A DNA stretch of 7,406 nucleotides from Nitrospira sp. (GTDB lineage Bacteria; Nitrospirota; Nitrospiria; Nitrospirales; Nitrospiraceae): positions 43,969-51,374 of the forward strand of contig JABMDH010000003.1 in NCBI GenBank assembly GCA_015904075.1, in the 5' to 3' direction. The notes under the pieces are model-generated. The model had not been told where the DNA came from. It saw only the letters and a program-made list of their open reading frames with translations, and searched no databases. Position 1 is the first letter of the stretch; the number at the start of each line of letters is the position of its first letter. Made by a program: the position numbers and the translations under genes. Below, piece after piece: positions 1 through 5,685 of the stretch.

Positions 1-99
1 AAGGGGTCGAGCCAAAACCATAATGAACGGCTCGAGTTTCTGGGGGATGCGGTCCTGTCGCTCATCGTGAGCGACTATCTGGCGACGCGGTATTCTCAA
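1..99. repeat. Left copy of 99-bp exact terminal direct repeat
   Basis: Bases 1-99 are identical to bases 7308-7406, and both copies stop exactly at the window edges. The repeat encodes part of the RNase III catalytic domain and is a whole number of codons (33), so both copies read in the same frame. An exact repeat ending at both contig ends is the usual sign of a circular path in a k-mer assembly graph. A real tandem duplication broken at exactly this place would be a coincidence. If collapsed, the unit is 7,307 bp. Confidence 0.97.
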
Positions 100-597
100 C
101 TCAGTGAAGGCGCTCTGTCGAAACTCAAAGCCAAGCTTGTCAGTGAACCCTCACTCGCTGCAGCCGCCAGGCGGCTTGATCTCGGTGTCCGGCTGCGGCT
201 CGGTCGGGGTGAAGAGCTGTCGAAGGGGAGAGAGAAAACATCATTGCTGGCCGATGGGCTGGAGGCTGTGATTGCCGCAGTCTATCTCGACGGAGGGCTT
301 GAAGCCAGCCGGATCTTTACGCTTGATGCGTTGTCGGAGGAGTTGGGGCACATCGAATCCGTACAGACGAAACCGGGAGATGATGATTATAAGACGCGGT
401 TTCAGGAGTGGTGTCAGAGACAATATGAGTTGTTGCCGAGGTATATCACTGTGCGCGAAACCGGGCCGGATCATCAGAAGCTGTTTCGTGTCGAAGTATC
501 GGTGGGAGAGCAGGTTGTGGGGTGTGGGCAGGGACACAGTAAGAAAGAAGCAGAGCAGGCAGCGGCGAAACGGGCCTTGGAGCAGTCGGAGCGCTGA
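1..597 (+). CDS. rnc: Ribonuclease III, 3' part (partial at left edge)
   Basis: RNase III is a cytoplasmic, Mg-dependent endonuclease that cuts double-stranded RNA, including rRNA precursors. Frame 1 is open from the first base to the TGA at 595-597, giving 198 residues. It begins inside the catalytic domain just before the family signature [10 protein letters not shown]. Joined to 7197-7307 across the circle it makes a 235-residue protein, close to the usual family length. In that numbering the acidic metal-binding residues are Glu46, Glu49, Asp53, Asp122 and Glu125 (in ADGLEAVIAAVYLDGG). A dsRNA-binding domain covers roughly 166-234 and ends in the typical KKEAEQAAAKRAL helix. The GTG at 67 is not a real start, because the conserved signature lies upstream of it. 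The gene appears intact and merely split by where the circle was opened. The prolyl isomerase gene follows after 62 bp with no clear promoter between them. Confidence 0.96.
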   Translation, partial: KGSSQNHNERLEFLGDAVLSLIVSDYLATRYSQLSEGALSKLKAKLVSEPSLAAAARRLDLGVRLRLGRGEELSKGREKTSLLADGLEAVIAAVYLDGGLEASRIFTLDALSEELGHIESVQTKPGDDDYKTRFQEWCQRQYELLPRYITVRETGPDHQKLFRVEVSVGEQVVGCGQGHSKKEAEQAAAKRALEQSER

Positions 598-659
598 GGC
601 GCTTGGCTTGTGCGACGGGTTGCAACGGATTTCAGATTTGTGAGACAGGGAGGCTGACA

Positions 660-1265
660 ATGTGGAAGCGAATTGGGACGATGATGCCGGTGGCAGTACT
701 GATCGGGAGTGCGACCCTATTTCTGAGTGCCGGGTTGGTTATGGCGGCGGATAAATCAACGGCGCCGAAAGAAGAAACCTCCAAAGGACCTCGGGCGATC
801 ATCAAGACGAAATTCGGCGATATCGAAGTGAAGTTCCTTCCCGATGTGGCGCCGAAACATGTAGCAAATTTTATCAAGCTGGCGAAGGATGGCTTCTATA
901 ACGGAACAATTTTTCATCGTGTGATTCCCGGTTTCATGATCCAGGGTGGTGACCCGAATACCAAGGACTCGCTCAAGAAAGATACCTATGGACAGGGTGG
1001 TCCGGGATACTCCATCAAAGCAGAGTTCAGCGATATGCCGCATAAACGAGGGACTGTCTCGATGGCACGGGCCAACGATCCGGACACAGCCGGCTCGCAG
1101 TTTTTTATCGTGGTTGAGGATTCCCGGTTTCTCGATAACAAGTATTCCGTATTCGGTGAAGTCGTCAGGGGCATTGGTGTGACAGATAAGATCGTCAACT
1201 TGCCGCGTGATGAACGGGACAATCCCAAAGAGCGTGTTGAGATGACCGTGACAATTTCTGAATAG
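660..1265 (+). CDS. Secreted cyclophilin-type peptidyl-prolyl cis-trans isomerase
   Basis: The 201-residue product catalyses cis-trans isomerisation of Xaa-Pro bonds and probably assists protein folding in the periplasm. The ATG at 660 is chosen because an AGGGAGG ribosome site (647-653) lies 6 nt upstream and the protein then opens with a classic signal peptide. That peptide has a basic MWKR start, a hydrophobic stretch at about 9-27, and likely cleavage after VMA at residue 29. The cyclophilin domain spans about 45-200. Active-site residues are visible in FHRVIPGFMIQGGDP (Arg87, Phe92, Met93, Gln95) and in the GSQFF motif. Residue 157 is Phe where human cyclophilin A has Trp, as in many bacterial enzymes, which usually means weak cyclosporin binding. 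It probably shares a transcript with rnc. It resembles PpiA functionally (exported), but I leave the symbol blank because the A and B types are not reliably separated by eye. Confidence 0.95.
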   Translation: MWKRIGTMMPVAVLIGSATLFLSAGLVMAADKSTAPKEETSKGPRAIIKTKFGDIEVKFLPDVAPKHVANFIKLAKDGFYNGTIFHRVIPGFMIQGGDPNTKDSLKKDTYGQGGPGYSIKAEFSDMPHKRGTVSMARANDPDTAGSQFFIVVEDSRFLDNKYSVFGEVVRGIGVTDKIVNLPRDERDNPKERVEMTVTISE

Positions 1266-1432
1266 TATCGACGGGGCGTCTATGGGTAGAACACACAAGT
1301 CGTTGTATTGTTTTGAGTGTATCGATGGATGGTCGATCCATAGCCTTCTGAAATAGTTTCTGTTCTTGAAAGATCCCCCTACTTTCGAGGGAAAGCTTTC
1401 GTAGGATTTTCTCGCTTCTCCCGTAACGGTTA
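1266..1432. other. Intergenic region between prolyl isomerase and PilZ genes
   Basis: No coding frame is credible here. A 6-bp hairpin (ATGGAT 1325-1330 with ATCCAT 1336-1341) lies about 60 bp past the isomerase stop. A second set of complementary arms, CCTAC 1378-1382 and GTAGG 1401-1405, contains the palindrome GAAAGCTTTC (1391-1400) and is followed by ATTTTCTC. Either could help end the rnc-isomerase transcript, but neither has a GC-rich stem plus a long T-run, so no firm terminator is called. I found no convincing -35/-10 pair for the PilZ gene. Confidence 0.4.
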
Positions 1433-1462
1433 TCCTTGGCCCATCATTCTGAGCCAAGGAGG
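1433..1462 (+). promoter_or_regulatory. Hairpin overlapping the PilZ gene ribosome-binding site
   Basis: An 8-bp perfect stem pairs TCCTTGGC (1433-1440) with GCCAAGGA (1453-1460) around a 12-nt loop. Its 3' arm contains most of the strong Shine-Dalgarno sequence AAGGAGG (1456-1462), which sits 7 nt before the TTG start at 1470. In RNA this would hide the ribosome site, a plausible basis for translational control. The pairing is seen directly; regulation is inferred. Confidence 0.5.
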
Positions 1463-1469
1463 CCGTTGC

Positions 1470-1814
1470 TTGAGTCTTCCTTCCACACGACGCATGTACC
1501 GGAGAATATCAGCGGAGTATCCAGGCTGTTATCTGGCGTCTCACTCTGTTCGTCAAGCCGTGGTGCGTGATATTTCTTTGAACGGATTTCGGGTCGAAGG
1601 GCAATCTCCCCTTCCATGCGACACCATTGTCAAGATTCAGCTCTGGCTCCCGAATGGAGAGGGCACGGTCGATATCGATAAGGCCGTGGTGCGATGGAGG
1701 ACCGAACGAGAATTCGGTGTTCAGATTGTCTCAATCGCGAACGAAGCGGACCTCCGTCTAGCCCGGCACGTGGAGCATCGGCTGCAACAGGCTGCGTTCG
1801 ATATTGCCTGTTGA
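1470..1814 (+). CDS. PilZ-domain protein, putative c-di-GMP receptor
   Basis: This 114-residue cytoplasmic protein is essentially one PilZ domain, the family that binds the second messenger cyclic di-GMP and passes the signal to motility, polysaccharide or other targets. Both parts of the binding signature are visible: the arginine motif RxxxR in RRMYRR (residues 7-12) and the D/NxSxxG motif as DISLNG (34-39). A later VRWRTEREFGVQIV matches the conserved tryptophan and GV strand of the fold. The TTG start is chosen because AAGGAGG lies 7 nt upstream and the arginine motif falls right after it; starting at the later ATG at 1494 would lose most of that motif. There is no extra enzymatic domain, so it is a stand-alone adaptor whose target cannot be read from its neighbours. 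It converges on the leftward gene ending at 1824, leaving 9 bp between them. Confidence 0.9.
   Translation: MSLPSTRRMYRRISAEYPGCYLASHSVRQAVVRDISLNGFRVEGQSPLPCDTIVKIQLWLPNGEGTVDIDKAVVRWRTEREFGVQIVSIANEADLRLARHVEHRLQQAAFDIAC
1785..1813. terminator. Hairpin at the convergent gene ends
   Basis: CAACAGGC (1785-1792) pairs perfectly with GCCTGTTG (1806-1813), forming an 8-bp stem with a 13-nt loop. It overlaps the last codons and stop of the PilZ gene and lies just past the stop of the opposing gene. The position suits a bidirectional transcript end between two genes separated by 9 bp, but no T-run follows on either strand. A classic intrinsic terminator is therefore not demonstrated. Confidence 0.35.
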
Positions 1815-1823
1815 ACGGATACG

Positions 1824-2522
1824 CTAATGATGATGTTCGCAACCGGGACCGTGGGTGTGTGGTTCCGGCTCCGGCGGCGGCATGAAGGATTGGCCGGGTA
1901 GAATGATGTGCCCCGGTTCCTGTCTTTTCACGAGATGTTCGGCAATGTGCGGATGGTAGGTCTTCACGTAGCCGACGAGCCCGCCGAGAAACCGACGAGA
2001 CTGAAAGTCCTTCCCCGAAAACTCCGAGACGAATGTAATTACGCGGTCGAGTACCTCGGGCGCGCTCGATGTGTCGGTGATTTGTTCCGGGTTTTGTTTC
2101 TTGAAAGTCTCGTATTCTTTTTTGAGATGCTCCGCAAAGACCGGCATGGGCGCCGATGGCACATGCAACGGGCTGAGGGTACGGCGAAGAGCTTGAATGG
2201 AGGCGACGACTTCGGCATCCTGTCCGTCTCGTCGCCCCTCGAAATAGCCGAACGTCACGATCTCGATCAGGTTGAATAGGGCGACGGATTTTTCACCGCC
2301 GAGTTCGCTCAGCTCCCGGTAGAAATCCCTCCGGATCGGCATGAATTGCTCGCCGAGCCGCTTTTGCTGATAGTCGCTGCCGTTGTCTAAATACGTGCAG
2401 TCGCTTGGGCAGGAGATTCGGGCCAGCCGATGTTCTCCGCAGCAGGGGCTGCAAATCAATCCACCCAGTGCCGGGCAAGGGCGTTTTCCTTTTCGCTGTG
2501 TGCAATAGGGGCAAGCGCTCAT
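1824..2522 (-). CDS. Cysteine-rich putative metal-binding protein of unknown function
   Basis: I do not recognise a named family for this 232-residue protein. Its N-terminus holds eight cysteines (4, 7, 16, 24, 27, 28, 38, 42) arranged as CPYC, CPALGGLICSPCCGE and CPSDCTYL, which looks like a zinc-ribbon-like or double zinc-binding module. The middle (about 50-200) is predicted helical and charged, with no membrane segment or signal peptide. The C-terminus is Pro/Glu-rich and ends with a histidine cluster, HTHGPGCEHHH, a second possible metal site. The ATG at 2522 overlaps the stop of the upstream beta-propeller gene as ATGA (2519-2522), with no strong ribosome site of its own, so translation is probably coupled to that gene. 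The function is unknown; zinc or other metal binding is an inference from residue spacing. Confidence 0.82.
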   Translation of the reverse strand: MSACPYCTQRKGKRPCPALGGLICSPCCGEHRLARISCPSDCTYLDNGSDYQQKRLGEQFMPIRRDFYRELSELGGEKSVALFNLIEIVTFGYFEGRRDGQDAEVVASIQALRRTLSPLHVPSAPMPVFAEHLKKEYETFKKQNPEQITDTSSAPEVLDRVITFVSEFSGKDFQSRRFLGGLVGYVKTYHPHIAEHLVKRQEPGHIILPGQSFMPPPEPEPHTHGPGCEHHH

Positions 2523-3529
2523 TTCTTTGCCGGTCCTTCCGTCGCTGCTTTTGGCGGAGGTGGAATAAATCCGTAATCCGCCAACGTTCGTTTCTCAACC
2601 TTCGGTTTGCCGTCGGAGGGGGTTTCTAATCCATTCATCTCAGCGGCATGGGCATAGTGGTAGGGGACAAGAATCAGATTGTTCGCGCGATCGATACTGA
2701 TATCGGCCGGGGCGAGCAGATATTCGGCAATCACGTGGAAGCGATGATCTCTGGTCATCCGCCAGATTTTCCCTTTTGTAAGATCCGACAGGTACATATT
2801 GCCCCAGCGATCGAAATCGACTCCGCTTAAGTTTTGGAATCGTCCCGTGAAGAATCCATTCGACTCCAGCTCGGTGAATTCCCCTTCCGGCGTAATATCC
2901 AGAATCTTGCCTTTGTCCCAACTCACGGCGATGAGATGGCCTGTTTTAGGATGAACGACAATTCCAGAGGGTCCAGCCAGCCGGTCATCGTGGATCAGAA
3001 GGTCCACACGATGATCAGCTGCGGGATCGATACGGTAGATGGAGTTGGCAGCTTGGTCAGACGCGTACAATAGGCCGGTCGGTCCGGCTGTGACATCTCT
3101 CAAGGAGACATTCTTTTGGGGAGATGACGTGGGAAACGAGACGGCTACGAGCAGTTTGCCTGTCGTTTTATCGAATCCTTTGAGTTGGTCGAGGTCTGCG
3201 ACATAAAGGGTTTGTCCCACGAGGGCCAATCCCTTCGGCGCATGTAGCAGGATGTTTCCAACACCGCCTTGGATGAACTTGAGGCTGGTGACCTTCCCGG
3301 TGGAGTCCAATTTTGTGATGAATCCGTTGTTGTCCCGATCCTCCGGCTCTCCATTGATGTTCGAAATGAAATAGTCGCTCCCAAGTTGGTCGCCGACGAA
3401 GCTGTTGGGTGATTCCAAGCCGGTGATCTGGGCGGCGTTGCCGGGTGAGGCAACCCCAAGCAGGAATATGGAGAGTAAGAGGTGGCCGCGCAATGAAAAG
3501 AAGGGCATCAACGGCAATGGTAAGGACAT
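2519..3529 (-). CDS. Exported NHL/SMP-30-like beta-propeller protein
   Basis: The product resembles secreted six-bladed propellers of the NHL / SMP-30 / gluconolactonase-like group. It shows repeated blade motifs such as APKGLALVGQTLYVADL, DVTAGPTGLLYASDQ, GPSGIVVHPKTGHLIAV, LSGVDFDRWGNMYLSDL and APADISIDRANNLILV. An N-terminal signal peptide has a hydrophobic core LLLSIFLLGVA and likely cleavage after GNA, so it should be periplasmic or extracellular. The tail is Pro/Lys-rich (PPPPKAATEGPAKK). No catalytic set can be assigned, so an enzyme activity is not claimed. The frame stays open to a TTG at 3571, but a good promoter -10 box (3561-3566) overlaps the two earliest starts (TTG 3571, ATG 3562). 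The ATG at 3529 is used here; the ATG at 3508 gives an even more typical signal peptide. None has a good Shine-Dalgarno. It is first in a two-gene leftward operon. Confidence 0.85.
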   Translation of the reverse strand: MSLPLPLMPFFSLRGHLLLSIFLLGVASPGNAAQITGLESPNSFVGDQLGSDYFISNINGEPEDRDNNGFITKLDSTGKVTSLKFIQGGVGNILLHAPKGLALVGQTLYVADLDQLKGFDKTTGKLLVAVSFPTSSPQKNVSLRDVTAGPTGLLYASDQAANSIYRIDPAADHRVDLLIHDDRLAGPSGIVVHPKTGHLIAVSWDKGKILDITPEGEFTELESNGFFTGRFQNLSGVDFDRWGNMYLSDLTKGKIWRMTRDHRFHVIAEYLLAPADISIDRANNLILVPYHYAHAAEMNGLETPSDGKPKVEKRTLADYGFIPPPPKAATEGPAKK

Positions 3530-3560
3530 TAATGTAGGCGGCGTTTGATGATGGTCAGCC

Positions 3561-3590
3561 ATCGTAGCCAACGGATCAAGATGCTGTCAA
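3561..3590 (-). promoter_or_regulatory. Sigma-70-type promoter for the leftward beta-propeller operon
   Basis: On the minus strand a perfect -35 box TTGACA (3585-3590) is followed after 18 bp by TACGAT (3561-3566), which matches 4 of 6 positions of the -10 consensus. Transcription would begin near 3554. This argues against translation from the upstream TTG (3571) or ATG (3562) and for a start at 3529 or 3508. Confidence 0.55.
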
Positions 3591-3700
3591 GGAACGGGGT
3601 TGTGAAGTGCGGCAAGGGGTAAGGAGTGAGGGGGGAGGGGTGAGTAGAACCGCTCGTGTGCCCGTACTCTTTACCCATCACCCCGTACCGCTTCACAGCG
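3591..3700. repeat. G-rich imperfect inverted repeat in the divergent intergenic region
   Basis: TGTGAAG (3601-3607) pairs with CTTCACA (3691-3697). CGG (3610-3612) pairs with CCG (3688-3690), and GGGGT (3616-3620) with ACCCC (3680-3684), with small bulges. The left half is strikingly purine-rich with G-runs at 3596-3599, 3616-3619, 3630-3635 and 3637-3640; the right half is the pyrimidine-rich counterpart. It has the look of a dispersed intergenic repeat (GTGAAG / GGGGTGAG units) rather than a coding remnant. Only one copy is in the window, so the dispersed nature is inferred. Confidence 0.5.
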
Positions 3701-3740
3701 TTGACTTGGGTAAAATTGCCCTGCTAAGGTGCCGTAATTT

Positions 3741-3767
3741 TGAGCCAGGTTTAGGCTCAGGCTGAGC
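3741..3767. promoter_or_regulatory. Alternative hairpin / operator-like palindrome upstream of fabD
   Basis: TGAGCC (3741-3746) is complementary to GGCTCA (3754-3759) across a 7-nt loop. GCTCA (3755-3759) is also complementary to TGAGC (3763-3767) across 3 nt. The middle arm can thus pair with either side. The element ends 13 bp before the extended -10 box at 3781-3789, covering its -35 region, which fits a repressor or activator site. It does not match the FapR operator as I know it, and I cannot name a regulator. Confidence 0.35.
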
Positions 3768-3780
3768 ATGGCGCAGTGGT

Positions 3781-3789
3781 TGGTATACT
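3781..3789 (+). promoter_or_regulatory. Extended -10 promoter for the fabD operon
   Basis: The sequence TGGTATACT matches the extended -10 pattern (TGnTATAAT) at all but one fixed position. No good -35 box lies 16-18 bp upstream, as is common for extended -10 promoters. Transcription would start near 3796, giving a 5' leader of about 47 nt before the fabD ATG at 3843. The alternative TTGACA at 3805-3810 has no well-spaced -10 box. Confidence 0.5.
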
Positions 3790-3842
3790 CAAAACTTTTT
3801 CCCGTTGACATTCCAGGGGAATTCTAAGATATCTAACAGCCT

Positions 3843-4781
3843 ATGGCATCCGGGATCGGCCTGGTATTCCCAGGCCAAGGTTCGCAGTCTGTGGGGATGG
3901 GCAAATCGCTCTGCGAGGCTCATCCGGCAATCAAGCAAGTGTACGAGGAAGCCTCGGCAGTGTTGGGGTACGACAGTGCCACGCTCTGTTTTGAGGGGCC
4001 GGCTGAACGGCTCAATTTGACGGAGTATACGCAGCCGGCTCTGTTGGTGAGCAGTATCGCTGCGTTGAAGACATTGGAGTCGGCCGGGATACAGCCTGTT
4101 GCAGTGGCAGGTCACAGTTTGGGCGAGTATTCGGCGTTGGTAGCGGCGGGTGGTGTGTCGTTTCAGGATGCAGTCGGATTGGTCCAGAAGCGCGGCCGCT
4201 ATATGTCGGAAGCCGTGGCTCCTGGTACCGGTCTTGTCGCCGCATTGTTGGGCGTGACGCCGGATGTCGTTAAAGATGTGTGTCGAGCGGCATCGGTGGT
4301 TGGAGTCGTGGCTGCTGCCAATTTCAATTCGCCTGGCCAGGTCGTGATTGCCGGTGAAAAGGCAGCGGTAGAGCGAGCCATCGAGTTGGCCAAGGAAAAA
4401 GGCTGTAAGAAGGCGATTCCTTTGCCGGTGAGTGTGCCGGTGCATACGCCGTTGATGCAACGCGCGGCTGATCGATTGGCCAAGGACCTGGCGGTAATCC
4501 GCTGGTCGGACCTTCGAGCCCCGCTCATCAATAATGCGGAGGCGCGGGCGATCAGCCGAGCGAACGAAATCCACGCGTCGTTAGTTAAGCAATTGCCGTC
4601 TTCCGTGTTGTGGGAAGACACCGTCAGAACTATGGGCACGATGGGGGTGACGACGTTCGTGGAAGTAGGGCCGGGGGCGGTGTTGACCGGCTTAATCAAG
4701 CGGATTCTTCCTGACGCGCACCTGCTGAATGTAAACGATCCCAAGTCGCTGGAAACTACGTTGAGCAATATAAACAGGTGA
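3843..4781 (+). CDS. fabD: Malonyl-CoA:ACP malonyltransferase
   Basis: FabD transfers malonyl from CoA to the acyl carrier protein, supplying the extender unit for fatty-acid chain elongation in the cytoplasm. The 312-residue length is standard. Near the N-terminus it has LVFPGQGSQSVGMG, which forms the oxyanion-hole loop. The nucleophile Ser92 lies in GHSLGEYSAL, Arg117 (malonate carboxylate binding) in QKRGRY, and the catalytic His201 in VPVHTPLM; these positions equal those of the E. coli enzyme. The ATG at 3843 is fixed by this N-terminal match, although no clear Shine-Dalgarno precedes it within the usual distance. It is the first gene of a rightward operon fabD-fabG-acpP-fabF-rnc. The common upstream partners plsX and fabH are absent; a divergent unrelated gene lies upstream instead. 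No remnant of a fabH C-terminus is readable in the gap. Confidence 0.97.
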   Translation: MASGIGLVFPGQGSQSVGMGKSLCEAHPAIKQVYEEASAVLGYDSATLCFEGPAERLNLTEYTQPALLVSSIAALKTLESAGIQPVAVAGHSLGEYSALVAAGGVSFQDAVGLVQKRGRYMSEAVAPGTGLVAALLGVTPDVVKDVCRAASVVGVVAAANFNSPGQVVIAGEKAAVERAIELAKEKGCKKAIPLPVSVPVHTPLMQRAADRLAKDLAVIRWSDLRAPLINNAEARAISRANEIHASLVKQLPSSVLWEDTVRTMGTMGVTTFVEVGPGAVLTGLIKRILPDAHLLNVNDPKSLETTLSNINR

Positions 4782-4800
4782 AGGTCGGCAAGTGCCTCGT

Positions 4801-4817
4801 GTGCATCGATCGTGCAC
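4801..4817. repeat. Small palindrome between fabD and fabG
   Basis: GTGCA (4801-4805) pairs with TGCAC (4813-4817) around a 7-nt loop containing CGATCG. It lies in the 69-bp gap inside the fab operon and is too short to be called a terminator. It could be an mRNA processing or stability hairpin; no function is shown. Confidence 0.3.
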
Positions 4818-4850
4818 GTCTAATTTCCAAGCTTTGATCAGGAGTTGGTT

Positions 4851-5594
4851 ATGTCTTTGCAGGGAAGGGTTGCGATTGTTACTGGTGCCGCGCAGGGAAT
4901 TGGTCGGGCCATTGCTGAAACCCTTGCGCAAGCAGGAGCGGATATTGTGGTCGGTGATATAGATCCAGGTCGCTCCCTCGAAACCGTGAACGCGGTTGAG
5001 AAGCTGGGGCGAAGGGCGTTGAATGTCAAAGTCAACGTCGCAGCGGCCGAGGACACCAAAGCAATGGTTGAGCAGGTGCTCAAGGCGTGGGGGAAAGTCG
5101 ACATTCTGGTCAATAATGCCGGTATCACCCGTGATGGTCTCTTGCTGCGTATGAAAGAAGAGGATTGGAATCTGGTGCTTCAGGTCAATCTCAATGGAAC
5201 TTTTAATTGTACCAAGGCGGTCTTGCAGACGATGACCAAGCAGCGGTATGGTCGTATTGTGAATATCGCCTCGATCGTGGGCGTCATGGGTAACGCAGGG
5301 CAGGCCAATTATGCGGCGTCGAAAGCGGCCGTCATCGGGTTTACCAAAACGGTCGGGCGGGAATATGCTAGCCGTAATGTTACGGTCAATGCAGTGGCCC
5401 CGGGCTTTATCGATACCGCGATGACGCATGGGTTGTCGGCGGATGTGAAAGAGACGCTTCAGAAGCAGATTCCGTTGGGCCGGTTGGGCACGCCGGCGGA
5501 CATTGCGGCGGCTGTGCGGTTCCTCGTGTCCGAAGATGCGGCCTATATTACCGGCCATGTGTTACATGTAAACGGTGGAATGTTGATGGCGTGA
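4851..5594 (+). CDS. fabG: 3-oxoacyl-[acyl-carrier-protein] reductase
   Basis: FabG is the NADPH-dependent reductase that converts beta-ketoacyl-ACP to 3-hydroxyacyl-ACP, the first reduction of each elongation cycle. The 247-residue protein is a classical short-chain dehydrogenase. The cofactor loop is TGAAQGIG (11-18) and NNAG is at 88-91. The catalytic tetrad is Asn113, Ser141, Tyr154 and Lys158 (in NYAASK). The ending GHVLHVNGGMLMA is typical of FabG. The ATG at 4851 is chosen over the TTG at 4845 because AGGAG (4840-4844) then lies 6 nt upstream and the protein opens as MSLQGRVAIVTG. It sits between fabD and acpP, which supports the fatty-acid role over other SDR functions. Confidence 0.97.
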   Translation: MSLQGRVAIVTGAAQGIGRAIAETLAQAGADIVVGDIDPGRSLETVNAVEKLGRRALNVKVNVAAAEDTKAMVEQVLKAWGKVDILVNNAGITRDGLLLRMKEEDWNLVLQVNLNGTFNCTKAVLQTMTKQRYGRIVNIASIVGVMGNAGQANYAASKAAVIGFTKTVGREYASRNVTVNAVAPGFIDTAMTHGLSADVKETLQKQIPLGRLGTPADIAAAVRFLVSEDAAYITGHVLHVNGGMLMA

Positions 5595-5685
5595 AGCATT
5601 GGACCTGATATCAAGGTATGGCCGTGACAGATCCCCATGTGACGGCGACGAGTGAGTTCTATCGGGGAAGGAGGTAGGGAGAGCA

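Noticed and set aside
1..597. A second, truncated RNase III paralogue (duplicate gene at each end)
   Set aside because: The shared 99 bp is exact, ends precisely at both window edges, and the two parts join in frame into one normal-length protein, so one split gene is the simpler reading.
756..1457. Open frame of 233 codons on the minus strand opposite the prolyl isomerase gene
   Set aside because: It overlaps a clear cyclophilin gene and has no domain signal of its own.
3805..3835. TTGACA (3805-3810) as the fabD -35 box giving a leaderless fabD mRNA
   Set aside because: The possible -10 boxes lie at 14 or 19 bp spacing and match poorly; the extended -10 at 3781-3789 is the better promoter.
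3760..3841. tRNA-like segment upstream of fabD (TGGCGCAGTGGTTGGTA resembles a D-arm; GGCTG could pair with CAGCC as an acceptor stem)
   Set aside because: Only five acceptor pairs form, no T-arm with a TTC loop can be drawn, and no anticodon stem is present. The resemblance looks accidental, and the stretch overlaps a good extended -10 promoter.
3789..4574. Long open frame on the minus strand opposite fabD (261 codons)
   Set aside because: It is antisense to a gene with full catalytic conservation and shows Arg/His/Cys-rich composition without domain motifs, typical of a shadow frame.
4692..5558. Long open frame on the minus strand opposite fabG (288 codons)
   Set aside because: Shadow of fabG: no recognisable motifs and composition unlike the real genes here.
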